Source: Erythrobacter sp. (GTDB lineage: Bacteria; Pseudomonadota; Alphaproteobacteria; Sphingomonadales; Sphingomonadaceae). Taken from it: a stretch of DNA of 11,022 nt. Below, in pieces: positions 1-7,046 of the stretch; the first letter of the stretch is position 1; the number at the start of each line of letters is the position of its first letter. Where the stretch lies: assembly GCA_002695185.1 (NCBI GenBank), contig NZOF01000147.1:1-11022 (forward strand), read 5' to 3'. The notes below the pieces were generated by a model. The model was given only the letters and a program-made list of their open reading frames with translations. It was not told the DNA's origin and searched no databases. The translations under genes and the position numbers were made by a program.

Positions 1-356
1 CCCGCGCCATCGGGCACATCGTCGGCGGGCAGGTTGGGAATGCCTGCTAGCAGGGTATCGAGTTCGCCGCCGATGGTCCGTGCCTGTTCTTCCAGTCGGG
101 GCAGGGTGGTGGCCTTCAGCTCGGTCACTTCCGCCTTGAGCCGGTCGGCCTCTTCGGTGTCGCCCTTGCCCATTGCCTGGCCGATCGCCTTGGAAGCGGC
201 GTTGCGGCGGTTTTGCGCCTCCTGCAACTCGGTCAAAACCGCGCGGCGGCGGCTGTCGAGATCGAGCAGTTTGGCGGTGACGGGCTCGGCCCCGCGGCGT
301 GCGAGACCGGCGTCGAAGGCTTCGGGTTCCTGGCGGATCATGGCGATGTCGTGCAT
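1..356 (-). CDS. serS: Seryl-tRNA synthetase, N-terminal part (cut by window edge)
   Basis: Reading the minus strand from an ATG at 356 gives 118 codons with no stop, running off the left edge. The protein begins MHDIAMIRQEPEAF and continues with a charged, Gln/Glu/Lys/Arg-rich helical stretch (for example LDLDSRRRAVLTELQEAQNR and later RLKAEVTELKATTLPRLEEQ). This is the antiparallel coiled-coil arm of class IIa seryl-tRNA synthetases, which grips the long variable arm of tRNA-Ser. The visible part ends near the end of that arm (IPNLPADDVPDGAG), where SerS enters its catalytic domain. The complete enzyme (about 425 residues in the family) charges tRNA-Ser and tRNA-Sec with serine in the cytoplasm. 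A weak AGGCGG (361-366, complement) precedes the ATG. The gene is divergent from the sulfotransferase gene. The catalytic motifs lie outside the window, so the call rests on the N-terminal domain. Confidence 0.93.
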   Translation of the reverse strand, partial: MHDIAMIRQEPEAFDAGLARRGAEPVTAKLLDLDSRRRAVLTELQEAQNRRNAASKAIGQAMGKGDTEEADRLKAEVTELKATTLPRLEEQARTIGGELDTLLAGIPNLPADDVPDGA

Positions 357-684
357 GGCGCCGCCTATGCCGATGGGGCGCCAGCTTGGCCAGTATGAAG
401 TTGCGCGAAGAGCGCTCACGGCGATGCGCAGAACCGTTCTCTGACACACCTGACACAGTGTCCAGGGACCAAAAAACCGCCCACCCGGATTGTATGAAAA
501 GCGTCGGGCTGCGGGCGGGGCGTGGAGGCGGGTTCGCTCATGCGCAGGCCATGCCACGGATGCGGTTCTGTAGGACAGCTTCCGGCCGTCAGCGAATGGC
601 CCCGCATGTCAGCTTGGGCACAATCCCGCGCTCCGTCCGTTGGGAGTTCTTACGGGTGCAGGTTCCAGATTGACGGGAAACGCG
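357..684. other. Gene-free divergent intergenic region
   Basis: These 328 bases lie between the serS start and the sulfotransferase start and should hold both promoters. I found no convincing coding sequence: short open frames on both strands lack a plausible ribosome site and resemble no protein family known to me. I could not pick a sigma-70-type promoter with confidence. The one distinct element is a perfect short palindrome at 452-462, listed separately. Confidence 0.6.
442..463. promoter_or_regulatory. Possible operator: GACAC-A-GTGTC palindrome
   Basis: A perfect 11-base palindrome, GACACAGTGTC, lies at 452-462. It is preceded by a second half-site: TGACAC occurs at 442-447 and again at 451-456. 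It sits about 95 bases upstream of the serS start and about 220 bases upstream of the sulfotransferase start. The arrangement is compatible with a dimeric repressor or activator site, but I do not recognise the motif, and an 11-base palindrome can arise by chance. Confidence 0.25.
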
Positions 685-2010
685 ATGACGATTCTTGCCG
701 CGCCCAAGCGCACCCCATTTATCGACATTCTGCAAGGCGCGATCGGGATCGGCCAGAAGCTGGGCGTCGTCGCTCCCTCGACGCTGGAGAAAGACGCGCT
801 GATGTCGGCTGCGGTCGAGGAGACCGGCCTCAGCGACTTCGGCGATCCGTGGTTCACAGGGCCATTCTCCGTCCTGCTCGATTCGATCCGCGAGGAAGCG
901 CGGCTGAACACGGCGGGCGAATTCGCCGCGCGGCTGCAATTCGGCAAGGTCCTGTGCGACCGGCTGACCGCGATCGAGTGGTTCAAGCGGCATCCAGAAA
1001 TCCTTGAACGTTCGATCAAGCGCCCGGTGGTGATCGTCGGCCCGATGCGGTCGGGTACCACGCGTCTGCACCGCCTGCTCGCGAGCGATCATCGCTTCAG
1101 CCACATGCGCAGCTTCGAGACGATTTCGCCCGTGCCGCGCCCCGGCTTCGAGGAGGTGCTGGCGGGCAGGAAGCGCGATTTCCGCCCGACACTGGCGAAG
1201 CGCATCATGCGTGTGGCGCGCCTTGCCAATCCGCGCACGCTCTCGATCCATCCGACCGGCCCGTTCGAGCCTGAGGAAGAGCTCGGCCTGCTGGTCAACT
1301 CGATGTATGGCATGAAGCACGAGGCGCAGTGGCGCGTGCCCGCCTATGGCCGCTGGTGCGAACGGATCGATGCGACGCCCGCCTATCGCCACATGGCGGA
1401 CCTGTTGCGGCTGATCGGCTGGTCGCAGCAGGTCAGCGAAATCCGTCCTTGGATCCTCAAGACGCCGCAGCACATGCTCGATCTGCCCGCATTGCTCGAA
1501 GTGTTTCCCGACGCACGGATCATCTTCACCCATCGCGACCCGAAGAAGATCGTCGGCAGCGCCGCGTCGCTCGCGTGGAACCAGACCGCGATCTATTCGG
1601 ACGACGTGACGCCCTACGATGTGGGCCAGGAATGGCAGCGCAAGAGCGTGCTGCAGGTCAAGCGGATGCTCGCCGCTCGATCGCTCGTACCCGCCGATCG
1701 GCGCATCGACGTCGGCTATGATGCGATGGAGCGTGACTGGCGCGGCACGATGGAGCGGATTTACGCCTTCCTCGGTCTCGACATGGGCCCTGCCGTTCCG
1801 GCGATGGGACGCTATCTGCAACGGGCGATGGGCCTCAAGCGCCAGCCGCATAACTATAGCCTAGAACAGTTCGGCCTGTCGGAAGACGAAGTGCGCGAGC
1901 GCTTCGCGCCTTATGTTGCCCGCTTCGACATTCCGGTGGAAGGTGTGATCGAGTCAAAGCCCGGAATTCGGCGCTCGCGGCCTGCCCTGAAAGTGTCGGC
2001 GACTCGATAG
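685..2010 (+). CDS. Sulfotransferase family protein
   Basis: The 441-residue product belongs to the bacterial sulfotransferase superfamily (Sulfotransfer_3 type), which moves sulfate from PAPS to a hydroxyl or amine acceptor. The phosphosulfate-binding P-loop is clear at residues ~115-132 (VVIVGPMRSGTTRLHRLL). The second cofactor region, which binds the 3'-phosphate, is at ~281-295 (FTHRDPKKIVGSAAS). No signal peptide or membrane segment is evident, so the protein is probably cytoplasmic. ATG 685 is preferred over the in-frame TTG at 640: the 15 extra residues are low-complexity, and family members start close to the MTIL position. The ribosome site is weak (GGGAAA just upstream). The gene stands alone between serS and the lipoprotein-receptor operon, so the acceptor (lipid, glycan or small molecule) cannot be inferred. 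No T-tailed terminator is seen after the stop. Confidence 0.85.
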   Translation: MTILAAPKRTPFIDILQGAIGIGQKLGVVAPSTLEKDALMSAAVEETGLSDFGDPWFTGPFSVLLDSIREEARLNTAGEFAARLQFGKVLCDRLTAIEWFKRHPEILERSIKRPVVIVGPMRSGTTRLHRLLASDHRFSHMRSFETISPVPRPGFEEVLAGRKRDFRPTLAKRIMRVARLANPRTLSIHPTGPFEPEEELGLLVNSMYGMKHEAQWRVPAYGRWCERIDATPAYRHMADLLRLIGWSQQVSEIRPWILKTPQHMLDLPALLEVFPDARIIFTHRDPKKIVGSAASLAWNQTAIYSDDVTPYDVGQEWQRKSVLQVKRMLAARSLVPADRRIDVGYDAMERDWRGTMERIYAFLGLDMGPAVPAMGRYLQRAMGLKRQPHNYSLEQFGLSEDEVRERFAPYVARFDIPVEGVIESKPGIRRSRPALKVSATR

Positions 2011-2088
2011 CAATCCGCCGGTCTGTTCGTCGCCACAATTCAATTCGGGTCGAGTGAAATCCCCATGATCGGGGCTCATCTTGCACAT

Positions 2089-2124
2089 TTTCACCTTGAA
2101 ACCGGCGGACTCCGGCGGGTGAAA
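2089..2124. repeat. Inverted repeat TTTCACC-N22-GGTGAAA
   Basis: Perfect 7-base inverted arms (2089-2095 and 2118-2124) flank a GC-rich spacer that contains CCGG twice (2102-2105, 2112-2115). It lies 79 bases after the sulfotransferase stop and 119 bases before the lipoprotein start. It could be a regulator site for the downstream operon or a weak transcript-end hairpin. There is no T-run after it, so a rho-independent terminator is unlikely. A shorter CCCC/GGGG inverted repeat (2061-2074) lies just upstream. Confidence 0.35.
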
Positions 2125-2145
2125 TCGAACGGTCACAAATGCTCC

Positions 2146-2226
2146 CCGAAACTGTCACGCACCCCCTCTAGCGCCCCGTCTCGCGATCAACATTCGCGTT
2201 CGTCAGTTTCGATTCTTCGGTTTTTT
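2146..2226 (+). promoter_or_regulatory. Structured leader before lipoprotein gene, ending in T6
   Basis: Directly upstream of the ribosome site is a nested structure. Outer arms CGAAACTG (2147-2154) and CAGTTTCG (2204-2211) are perfectly complementary and enclose a hairpin, CGCGA (2182-2186) with TCGCG (2194-2198). After the outer stem comes TTCGG followed by TTTTTT (2221-2226), abutting the GAGGGG ribosome site. CCGAA at 2146-2150 could pair with TTCGG at 2216-2220, which competes with the outer stem. This resembles an attenuating leader, but the terminator-like pairing is short and the promoter position is unknown. No known riboswitch class is recognised. Confidence 0.3.
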
Positions 2227-2233
2227 GAGGGGA
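2227..2233 (+). promoter_or_regulatory. Ribosome binding site that fixes a GTG start
   Basis: GAGGGGA lies 9 bases before GTG 2243. It supports GTG 2243 as the start, because the alternative in-frame TTG at 2225 would lie upstream of, and overlap, this site. The residues after GTG 2243 also form a normal lipoprotein signal peptide with a basic N-region. Confidence 0.7.
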
Positions 2234-2242
2234 CCGCTCGCT

Positions 2243-3871
2243 GTGAAAAATCTCCATCGCTCGCTCGTAATCGGTTGTAGCGCACTGGCACTGGCCGGTT
2301 GCGGTGCCGACGATATTGCTTCGCCCGGCGGCGACGGCGTCACCATCAACGTGCCGCCTGCGCCGGCTCCCACGCCGACCCCGACGCCCACGCCGACACC
2401 GACCGTGACCGCAGCGGGCGCCTGCCCCTCGCTGACCAACGACGGCAGCGTGGTGTTGACCAATGCCGGGACGATCTCCGGCCCGACCGGCGAATACCGC
2501 ATCTGCCAGCTGCCCTCGCTCATCACCAAGAGCGTCGAACTGCCGCAGATCGACGGCCTGCTTTATGCCATGAACGGCCGCGTGGACGTGGGTTGCGACG
2601 GCGGCTTCTCCGCCCCGAGCGCAGGCTCGCCCTACAACTCGACAACTATCGGCTGCGGCAACCTGACCGCCGACACCAACGTCACGCTGTCGATTGCACC
2701 GGGCGTGATCCTTTACGGCCAGACCGGCCAGTCGTGGCTCGCGGTCAACCGTGGTAACAAGATCAATGCAGTCGGTACTGCCGACAAACCGATCATCTTC
2801 ACCAGTCAGGATAACGTCGCAGGTCTCAACACCGAATCGACCCCGGGCGGTCAGTGGGGCGGCGTCGTGCTGCTCGGCCGTGGCAAGGTGACCGACTGTA
2901 ACGTCGGCACCGTGGCAGCCAACACCTGCGAACGCGACACCGAAGGTGCGGTCAACCTGGCGCGCTTCGGCGGCAACGACGACACCTACAACGCGGGCAA
3001 GATGAGCTACGTCCAGATCCGCTATTCGGGCTTCGTCCTGTCGAACAACAAGGAACTGCAGGCGCTTACCGCAGAGGCGATCGGTTCGGGCACCACGCTC
3101 GACCACATCCAGTCGCACCGCAGCTCTGACGACGGCGCGGAGTTCTTCGGCGGTAACTTCAACCTGAAGTACTACATCGCCACTGCCGCCGACGACGACA
3201 GCCTCGACGTCGATACCGGCGCGCGCGTCAACATCCAGTACGCGCTGCTGCTGCAGAAGCCGGGCGAGGGCGATGCCCTGTTCGAAATCGACTCGAACGG
3301 CCAGGAAGGCGACACCCCGCGCACCAACCTGAAGGTGGTGAACTTCACGGCGTTCCAGCCTGACGTGAGCTCGAACAACGAAGGCAACGACAAGGCTTCG
3401 GCGCTGTTCCGCGGCAATGCCGACGTCACGCTCTATAACGGCATGATCATCACGCCGAACAACCAGTGCGTGCGGATGACCTCGAACACCGACAGCGCCA
3501 ACCGTGCGACGCTCACCGCGCGCTCGGTCGCTCTGCAATGCTCGGACTCGGGCGATGCAAAGTTCCTCGGCGACGGTTCGGGTTCGGCACCGTTCACCCC
3601 CGCACAGGTCGCCGGGTTCTTCGGCGATGCGTCGAACAACCTCGACCTGACCGATGCGCTGACCAATGTCTTCGTCAATTCGACGGCAGCCGACGCGGTC
3701 GCCACCACCTCTCCGACCAGCCTGTCGAGCTTCTTCTCGGCGGAGCCGACCCCGTACCACATCGGTGCCGCGTGGAGCGGCAACACCAGCTGGGCCGGCG
3801 GATGGACCTGCAACAGCTCTTACGCGCCGCTCGGCGGCCTGACGGACTGCACCACGCTGCCCGTCTACTGA
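2243..3871 (+). CDS. Outer-membrane lipoprotein, probable right-handed beta-helix
   Basis: The 542-residue product starts at GTG 2243. It has a lipoprotein signal peptide ending in lipobox LAGC (residues 17-20), so Cys20 should be lipidated; the next residues (Gly-Ala-Asp-Asp) do not give a strong inner-membrane retention signal. A Pro-Thr linker follows (about residues 43-55). The body is rich in Asn, Asp, Gly and short strands, as in right-handed parallel beta-helix proteins. It includes GGQWGGVVLLG (~202-212), YVQIRYSG (~256-263), SSDDGAEFFGG (~294-304) and ADDDSLDVD (~316-324). I recognise these motifs from a widespread family of unassigned beta-helix lipoproteins or surface proteins in Proteobacteria and Bacteroidetes. 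Several Cys pairs fit an exported protein. The gene precedes a TonB-dependent receptor by 102 bases on the same strand, so the two are probably co-transcribed. A role as partner, substrate-capturing protein or cargo of the receptor is inference; I see no catalytic signature. Confidence 0.82.
   Translation: MKNLHRSLVIGCSALALAGCGADDIASPGGDGVTINVPPAPAPTPTPTPTPTPTVTAAGACPSLTNDGSVVLTNAGTISGPTGEYRICQLPSLITKSVELPQIDGLLYAMNGRVDVGCDGGFSAPSAGSPYNSTTIGCGNLTADTNVTLSIAPGVILYGQTGQSWLAVNRGNKINAVGTADKPIIFTSQDNVAGLNTESTPGGQWGGVVLLGRGKVTDCNVGTVAANTCERDTEGAVNLARFGGNDDTYNAGKMSYVQIRYSGFVLSNNKELQALTAEAIGSGTTLDHIQSHRSSDDGAEFFGGNFNLKYYIATAADDDSLDVDTGARVNIQYALLLQKPGEGDALFEIDSNGQEGDTPRTNLKVVNFTAFQPDVSSNNEGNDKASALFRGNADVTLYNGMIITPNNQCVRMTSNTDSANRATLTARSVALQCSDSGDAKFLGDGSGSAPFTPAQVAGFFGDASNNLDLTDALTNVFVNSTAADAVATTSPTSLSSFFSAEPTPYHIGAAWSGNTSWAGGWTCNSSYAPLGGLTDCTTLPVY
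2369..2404 (+). repeat. Imperfect hexamer repeat encoding the Pro-Thr linker
   Basis: Six imperfect copies of a 6-base unit (CCN ACN) encode alternating Pro and Thr at residues ~43-54 of the lipoprotein. Such linkers hold a lipoprotein body away from the membrane. Copy number of six-base units can change without a frameshift, so linker length may vary between strains. Confidence 0.7.
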
Positions 3872-3893
3872 TCGCGGCTGCCCTTAATGTGCC

Positions 3894-3922
3894 CGGGGGC
3901 GGTCGTTCGACGGCTGCCCCCG
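3894..3922 (+). other. Intercistronic hairpin between lipoprotein and receptor genes
   Basis: A perfect 7-base stem, CGGGGGC (3894-3900) with GCCCCCG (3916-3922), encloses a 15-base loop. It lies in the 102-base gap of the probable operon. No T-run follows, so it is more likely an mRNA-stabilising or partial-attenuation structure than a full terminator. It could set lipoprotein transcript above receptor transcript, which is inference. Confidence 0.45.
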
Positions 3923-3973
3923 TGCTCGCATCCACGATTGTGAAGTAGCGTTTTCGATTCGCAGGAGACTTCG

Positions 3974-6727
3974 ATGTCCACCTTTTCGCGGCTGGCAGGC
4001 GTTCTGTTCCTGACCACGGCCCTGACCGCCCCGTCGCTCGCTCATGCCCAGAGCACGACACCCCAGCAGACGCCCGACACGCCGACGAGCCCCGAACCGG
4101 CGGACGAGCCCACGGTGCCGGGCCCCGATCCGGTCGAGGGCGATCTGCCTCTGCAAGAAGAGGTCGATGTCTCCGTGCCGGGTGGCACGATCATCGTTAC
4201 CGGCCGCCGCGATCGCAACATCGCACGCCGTTCCGACCAGGTCGTCTCGGTCCTCTCGACCGAGGAAATCGCCCGCACGGGTGAAGGCAATATCGCTGGC
4301 GCGCTCAGCCGCGTGACCGGCCTGAGCGTGGTCGGCAACGGCTTCGTCTACGTGCGCGGCCTTGGCGATCGCTATTCGCTCGCGCTGCTCAACGGCTCGC
4401 CCCTGCCGAGCCCCGAGCCGCTCAAGCGCGTCGTCCCGCTCGATCTCTTCCCCACGGGCGTGGTCGCATCCTCGCTGGTGCAGAAAAGCTATTCGGTGAA
4501 CTATCCCGCCGAATTCGGCGGCGGCGTCATCAACCTGACCACCACCGCGACGCCCAACGAGCCGTTCTTCAAGATCGGCTTCGGCATCTCGGGCGATACC
4601 GAGACGACCGGCCAGCTGGGCTATACCTATTACGGATCGAAGACCGACTGGCTCGGCTACGACAATGGCAATCGCGATGCGCCGCCGGCGCTGCAGGCCT
4701 ATTTCGACAGCGGCCTGCTGATCGGCACCGACCCGGTCGATTCGACCGCGATTGCCGCGCAGTTGGTCACCTCGCGGCAGGCGGTCGTCCAGAAGGCGAG
4801 CAAGACCTGGCCGAACTTCTCCGGCTCGTTCTCTGGCGGCAAGACCTTCGAGGTCGGCGGTGATGCAGAGCTGGGCGTGATCTTCGGCGGCGGCTATTCG
4901 AACAAGTGGCTGACCCGCGACATCACGCAGCAAAGCTCTTCTAGCGCGGACCTCAACTCGATCGAGAGCGATTTCCGACAGGTCAGCACCGACGAGCGTA
5001 TTCTGGTGAACGGCCTGTTCGGCCTGGGTCTGGAATTCGGCACCAACAAGCTGCGCTGGACCAACGTCTATATCCACGACACGGTCAAGAAGGCGGCGCT
5101 CGCGCTCGGCCAGCGGCCCGCGCAGAACGGGGAGACCGACTTCCTCCAGCAGCGCACGGGGTTCTACGAAAGGCAACTGTTCGACACCCAGCTGACGGGC
5201 GAGTTCAACCTCACCGATGCGCTAAGCCTCGACGTGCGCGGCACTTACGCCAACACCAAGCGCAAGGCACCGGGGGAGCTGTATTTCGAATATGTCCGCA
5301 CCAACTCGGACTCCGATCCTTTCGGTGAGGTGTTCGTCAACCGGCTGACCGGCAACAGCGGTACGGCGGGCACCACCTATTCGGATCTGAACGAGAACCT
5401 GTGGGCTGGTGGTGCCGACCTGACCTACCGCGTATCGCCCAGCCTCGCATTCACGGCGGGCGGGGCCTATTCGGACACTCAGCGCTACAACTCGCGGCGC
5501 GATTTCATCTTCCGCTCGAACGGCAGCACGGTGTGCGTCGATGACACGTGCGTATCGGACCCCGTCTATCTGAGCGGGATCGGCACGTTGCGTCCCGACA
5601 TCCTGCTGTCGCCGGATGTGGTCAATGCGCTGGGCATTACGCTGGTCGAAAACGATCCGGGTTCGCCTGCGTTCGACGCCGAGCTGGAGATCAAGGCCGG
5701 TTACCTGAAGACCAACTTCGCGATCGGCGATTTCGTGCAGATCGACGCGGGCGTTCGCTACGAGGACGCGACGCAGACGACCACGCCGATCCAGGTGTTC
5801 AGCTCGTTCTCGTCCGCCACCCCGCCGACGGTGCTCAAGAACGGCTACTGGCTGCCCGCCGCGACGATCACCGTCGATCTCGGCAATTCGATGCAGCTGC
5901 GCGTCAACGGGTCGAAGACGATCGCGCGTCCGCAGTTCCGCGAACTGATCAACCAGCCGTACTACGATCCCGACAACAACCGGCCCTATCGCGGCAATCC
6001 GCTGCTGCAGGACAGCCAGCTGTATAATGCGGAGGCGCGGTTCGAATGGTATTTCGACCGCGACCAGCGTGTTTCCGTCGCCGGGTTCTTCAAGAAGATC
6101 GACAAGCCGATCGAGGCATTCGTTGCCGGGATCGACCTGCTGACCTCCTACGCCAACGCCCCCGAAGCCCAGCTTTATGGTGCGGAGTTCGAGGTTCAGA
6201 AGTACTTCGATCTCTCCGGCATGGGCGATGGCGGCTTCTGGGATGCCCGTCGTCTCGTCGCCATCGGCAACTACACCTTCACCCAGTCGAAGCTGAAGGT
6301 CGACGCGGGCGATACGGTGCAGGTGTTCGGCGCGGCGTCCAACCTCGCGACCGACTACTTCCACGATGGTGCGCCACTGACCGGTCAGTCCGACCATATC
6401 GTCAACGTGCAACTGGGTCTGGAGGACGAGGACCGCCTGTCGCAGCAGACGATCCTGCTGTCCTATGCGAGCGATCGCGTGGTCAGCCGCGGCCTCAACG
6501 GCACCCCGCCGCAGCCTGACGTGATCGAATCGCCCGGCCTGCGGATGGACTTCGTCTGGCGTGAAGGCTTCGCGCTGTTCGGGGCCGAGATGGAGGCCAA
6601 GTTCGAAGCCCGCAACATCTTCGGCCGCGGGCACGAGGAGTTCCAGCAGTCGGGCGACAACCGGATCGACATCAACAGCTACGATCTGGGGCAGAGCTTC
6701 GCGCTGTCGATCTCGGCCAAGATCTGA
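3974..6727 (+). CDS. TonB-dependent outer-membrane receptor
   Basis: The 917-residue product has a cleavable signal peptide (predicted cut after AHA, residue 25), then a Pro/Thr/Glu-rich periplasmic spacer (~29-68). A TonB-box-like segment, GTIIVTGRR, follows at ~71-79. The plug domain spans ~80-190 and includes VVSVLSTEEIARTGEGNIAGAL, here quoted as VVSVLSTEEIA followed by NIAGAL, then YVRGLGDRYS and EFGGGVINLTT. The rest (~200-917) is a beta-barrel of alternating aromatic/polar strands, ending in LGQSFALSISAKI. Barrels often end in Phe or Trp; here the last residue is Ile. An AGGAG site (3963-3967) lies 6 bases before the ATG. Family role: TonB-ExbBD-energised import across the outer membrane. 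The plug style (RGLGDRYS, PLKRVVPLDLFPTG) matches the receptor subgroup that I associate with beta-helix lipoprotein neighbours, not classical siderophore receptors. The substrate is unknown. Confidence 0.93.
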   Translation: MSTFSRLAGVLFLTTALTAPSLAHAQSTTPQQTPDTPTSPEPADEPTVPGPDPVEGDLPLQEEVDVSVPGGTIIVTGRRDRNIARRSDQVVSVLSTEEIARTGEGNIAGALSRVTGLSVVGNGFVYVRGLGDRYSLALLNGSPLPSPEPLKRVVPLDLFPTGVVASSLVQKSYSVNYPAEFGGGVINLTTTATPNEPFFKIGFGISGDTETTGQLGYTYYGSKTDWLGYDNGNRDAPPALQAYFDSGLLIGTDPVDSTAIAAQLVTSRQAVVQKASKTWPNFSGSFSGGKTFEVGGDAELGVIFGGGYSNKWLTRDITQQSSSSADLNSIESDFRQVSTDERILVNGLFGLGLEFGTNKLRWTNVYIHDTVKKAALALGQRPAQNGETDFLQQRTGFYERQLFDTQLTGEFNLTDALSLDVRGTYANTKRKAPGELYFEYVRTNSDSDPFGEVFVNRLTGNSGTAGTTYSDLNENLWAGGADLTYRVSPSLAFTAGGAYSDTQRYNSRRDFIFRSNGSTVCVDDTCVSDPVYLSGIGTLRPDILLSPDVVNALGITLVENDPGSPAFDAELEIKAGYLKTNFAIGDFVQIDAGVRYEDATQTTTPIQVFSSFSSATPPTVLKNGYWLPAATITVDLGNSMQLRVNGSKTIARPQFRELINQPYYDPDNNRPYRGNPLLQDSQLYNAEARFEWYFDRDQRVSVAGFFKKIDKPIEAFVAGIDLLTSYANAPEAQLYGAEFEVQKYFDLSGMGDGGFWDARRLVAIGNYTFTQSKLKVDAGDTVQVFGAASNLATDYFHDGAPLTGQSDHIVNVQLGLEDEDRLSQQTILLSYASDRVVSRGLNGTPPQPDVIESPGLRMDFVWREGFALFGAEMEAKFEARNIFGRGHEEFQQSGDNRIDINSYDLGQSFALSISAKI

Positions 6728-6780
6728 TTACCGATAGATACGGCACAGGGGAGTGTTTCCCGAGGCCAGCCAATTGCACG

Positions 6781-6814
6781 ACGGTCGCCCGAAAGGGCGG
6801 CCGTTTTGCCTTTT
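6781..6814 (+). terminator. Rho-independent terminator of the receptor operon
   Basis: The stem CGGTCGCCC (6782-6790) pairs with GGGCGGCCG (6795-6803) around a GAAA tetraloop. There is one T-G wobble and an extra A-T pair at the base. TTTTGCCTTTT follows immediately. The position, 54 bases after the receptor stop, fits the end of the lipoprotein-receptor transcript. Confidence 0.88.
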
Positions 6815-6899
6815 GGGGTGATTATCACGCGCGATGGCATTGGCTGCGGCCCATGGCATGGACCGGCGGGCCATCTTCTCGCTTAACTATCTGAAAAGA

Positions 6900-6949
6900 T
6901 GGTGGGCGCGGCAAGGATTGAACTTGCGATCCCATCCGTGTGAAGGACG
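6900..6949 (-). pseudogene. 3' fragment of tRNA-Val(CAC): integration attachment site
   Basis: On the minus strand this reads as the 3' two-thirds of a tRNA. The anticodon arm is CGTCC (6945-6949) pairing with GGATG (6933-6937) around loop TTCACAC, giving anticodon CAC (valine). A 5-base variable loop follows (6928-6932). The T arm is GCAAG-TTCAATC-CTTGC (6911-6927). The acceptor 3' strand CGCGCCC (6904-6910) is followed by discriminator A and encoded CCA (6900-6902). Beyond 6949 the match stops at once: there is no D arm and no 5' acceptor strand (GGGCGCG) within the following bases. It is therefore not a functional tRNA. A 3' fragment next to an integrase gene is the typical att remnant left when an element inserts in a tRNA gene. 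Because the CCA end faces the chromosomal side (left), the intact tRNA-Val should lie at the other end of the element. Confidence 0.8.
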
Positions 6950-6990
6950 AGATTTTGGATATTGGCGAACGCTAATGCACTGAAAAGCTG

Positions 6991-7012
6991 GGCATTGCAG
7001 TCTTTCAATGCC
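6991..7012. repeat. Inverted repeat between att remnant and integrase
   Basis: GGCATTG (6991-6997) and CAATGCC (7006-7012) form a perfect 7-base inverted repeat with an 8-base spacer. It lies 42 bases from the tRNA fragment and 35 bases before the integrase start. It may be an integrase arm-type site, an accessory-protein site or an operator for integrase expression. No T-run follows, so a terminator is unlikely. Confidence 0.4.
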
Positions 7013-7046
7013 GCCATAGTCCGCCTATGTTTTTCATGTAATTCTC

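Larger units (their letters stand above)
6728..7046. other. Gene-free junction between receptor operon and integrase
   Basis: These 319 bases contain no supported coding sequence. From left to right they hold the receptor terminator (6781-6814), a short chromosomal stretch, a hairpin beside the tRNA end (CCATCTT 6871-6877 with AAGATGG 6896-6902), the tRNA-Val 3' fragment (6900-6949), and an inverted repeat (6991-7012) before the integrase start. Base composition falls after the tRNA fragment, as expected at an island boundary. Confidence 0.65.

Noticed and set aside
416..607. 63-codon minus-strand frame with a CVRC motif in the serS-sulfotransferase gap
   Set aside because: No ribosome site, no recognisable family, and Pro/His/Arg-rich content; the single Cys pair is not enough.
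589..1851. Long open frame on the minus strand opposite the sulfotransferase gene
   Set aside because: It is His/Arg/Ala-rich, resembles no family, and lies antisense to a gene with clear motifs; such frames are expected shadows in GC-rich coding DNA.
2369..2404. CRISPR-like or tandem regulatory repeat
   Set aside because: The hexamer repeat is in frame and simply encodes a Pro-Thr linker; there are no spacers.
2168..3760. Long open frame (530 codons) on the minus strand opposite the lipoprotein gene
   Set aside because: Arg/Val/Gly-rich low-information translation with no motifs; an antisense shadow of the lipoprotein gene.
3884..6634. Two long open frames on the minus strand opposite the TonB receptor gene
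   Set aside because: Arg/Ala/Asp-rich translations without motifs, fully antisense to a confidently identified receptor.
6900..7012. A complete functional tRNA gene at the island boundary
   Set aside because: No D arm or 5' acceptor strand follows the anticodon stem on the minus strand, so only the 3' fragment is present.
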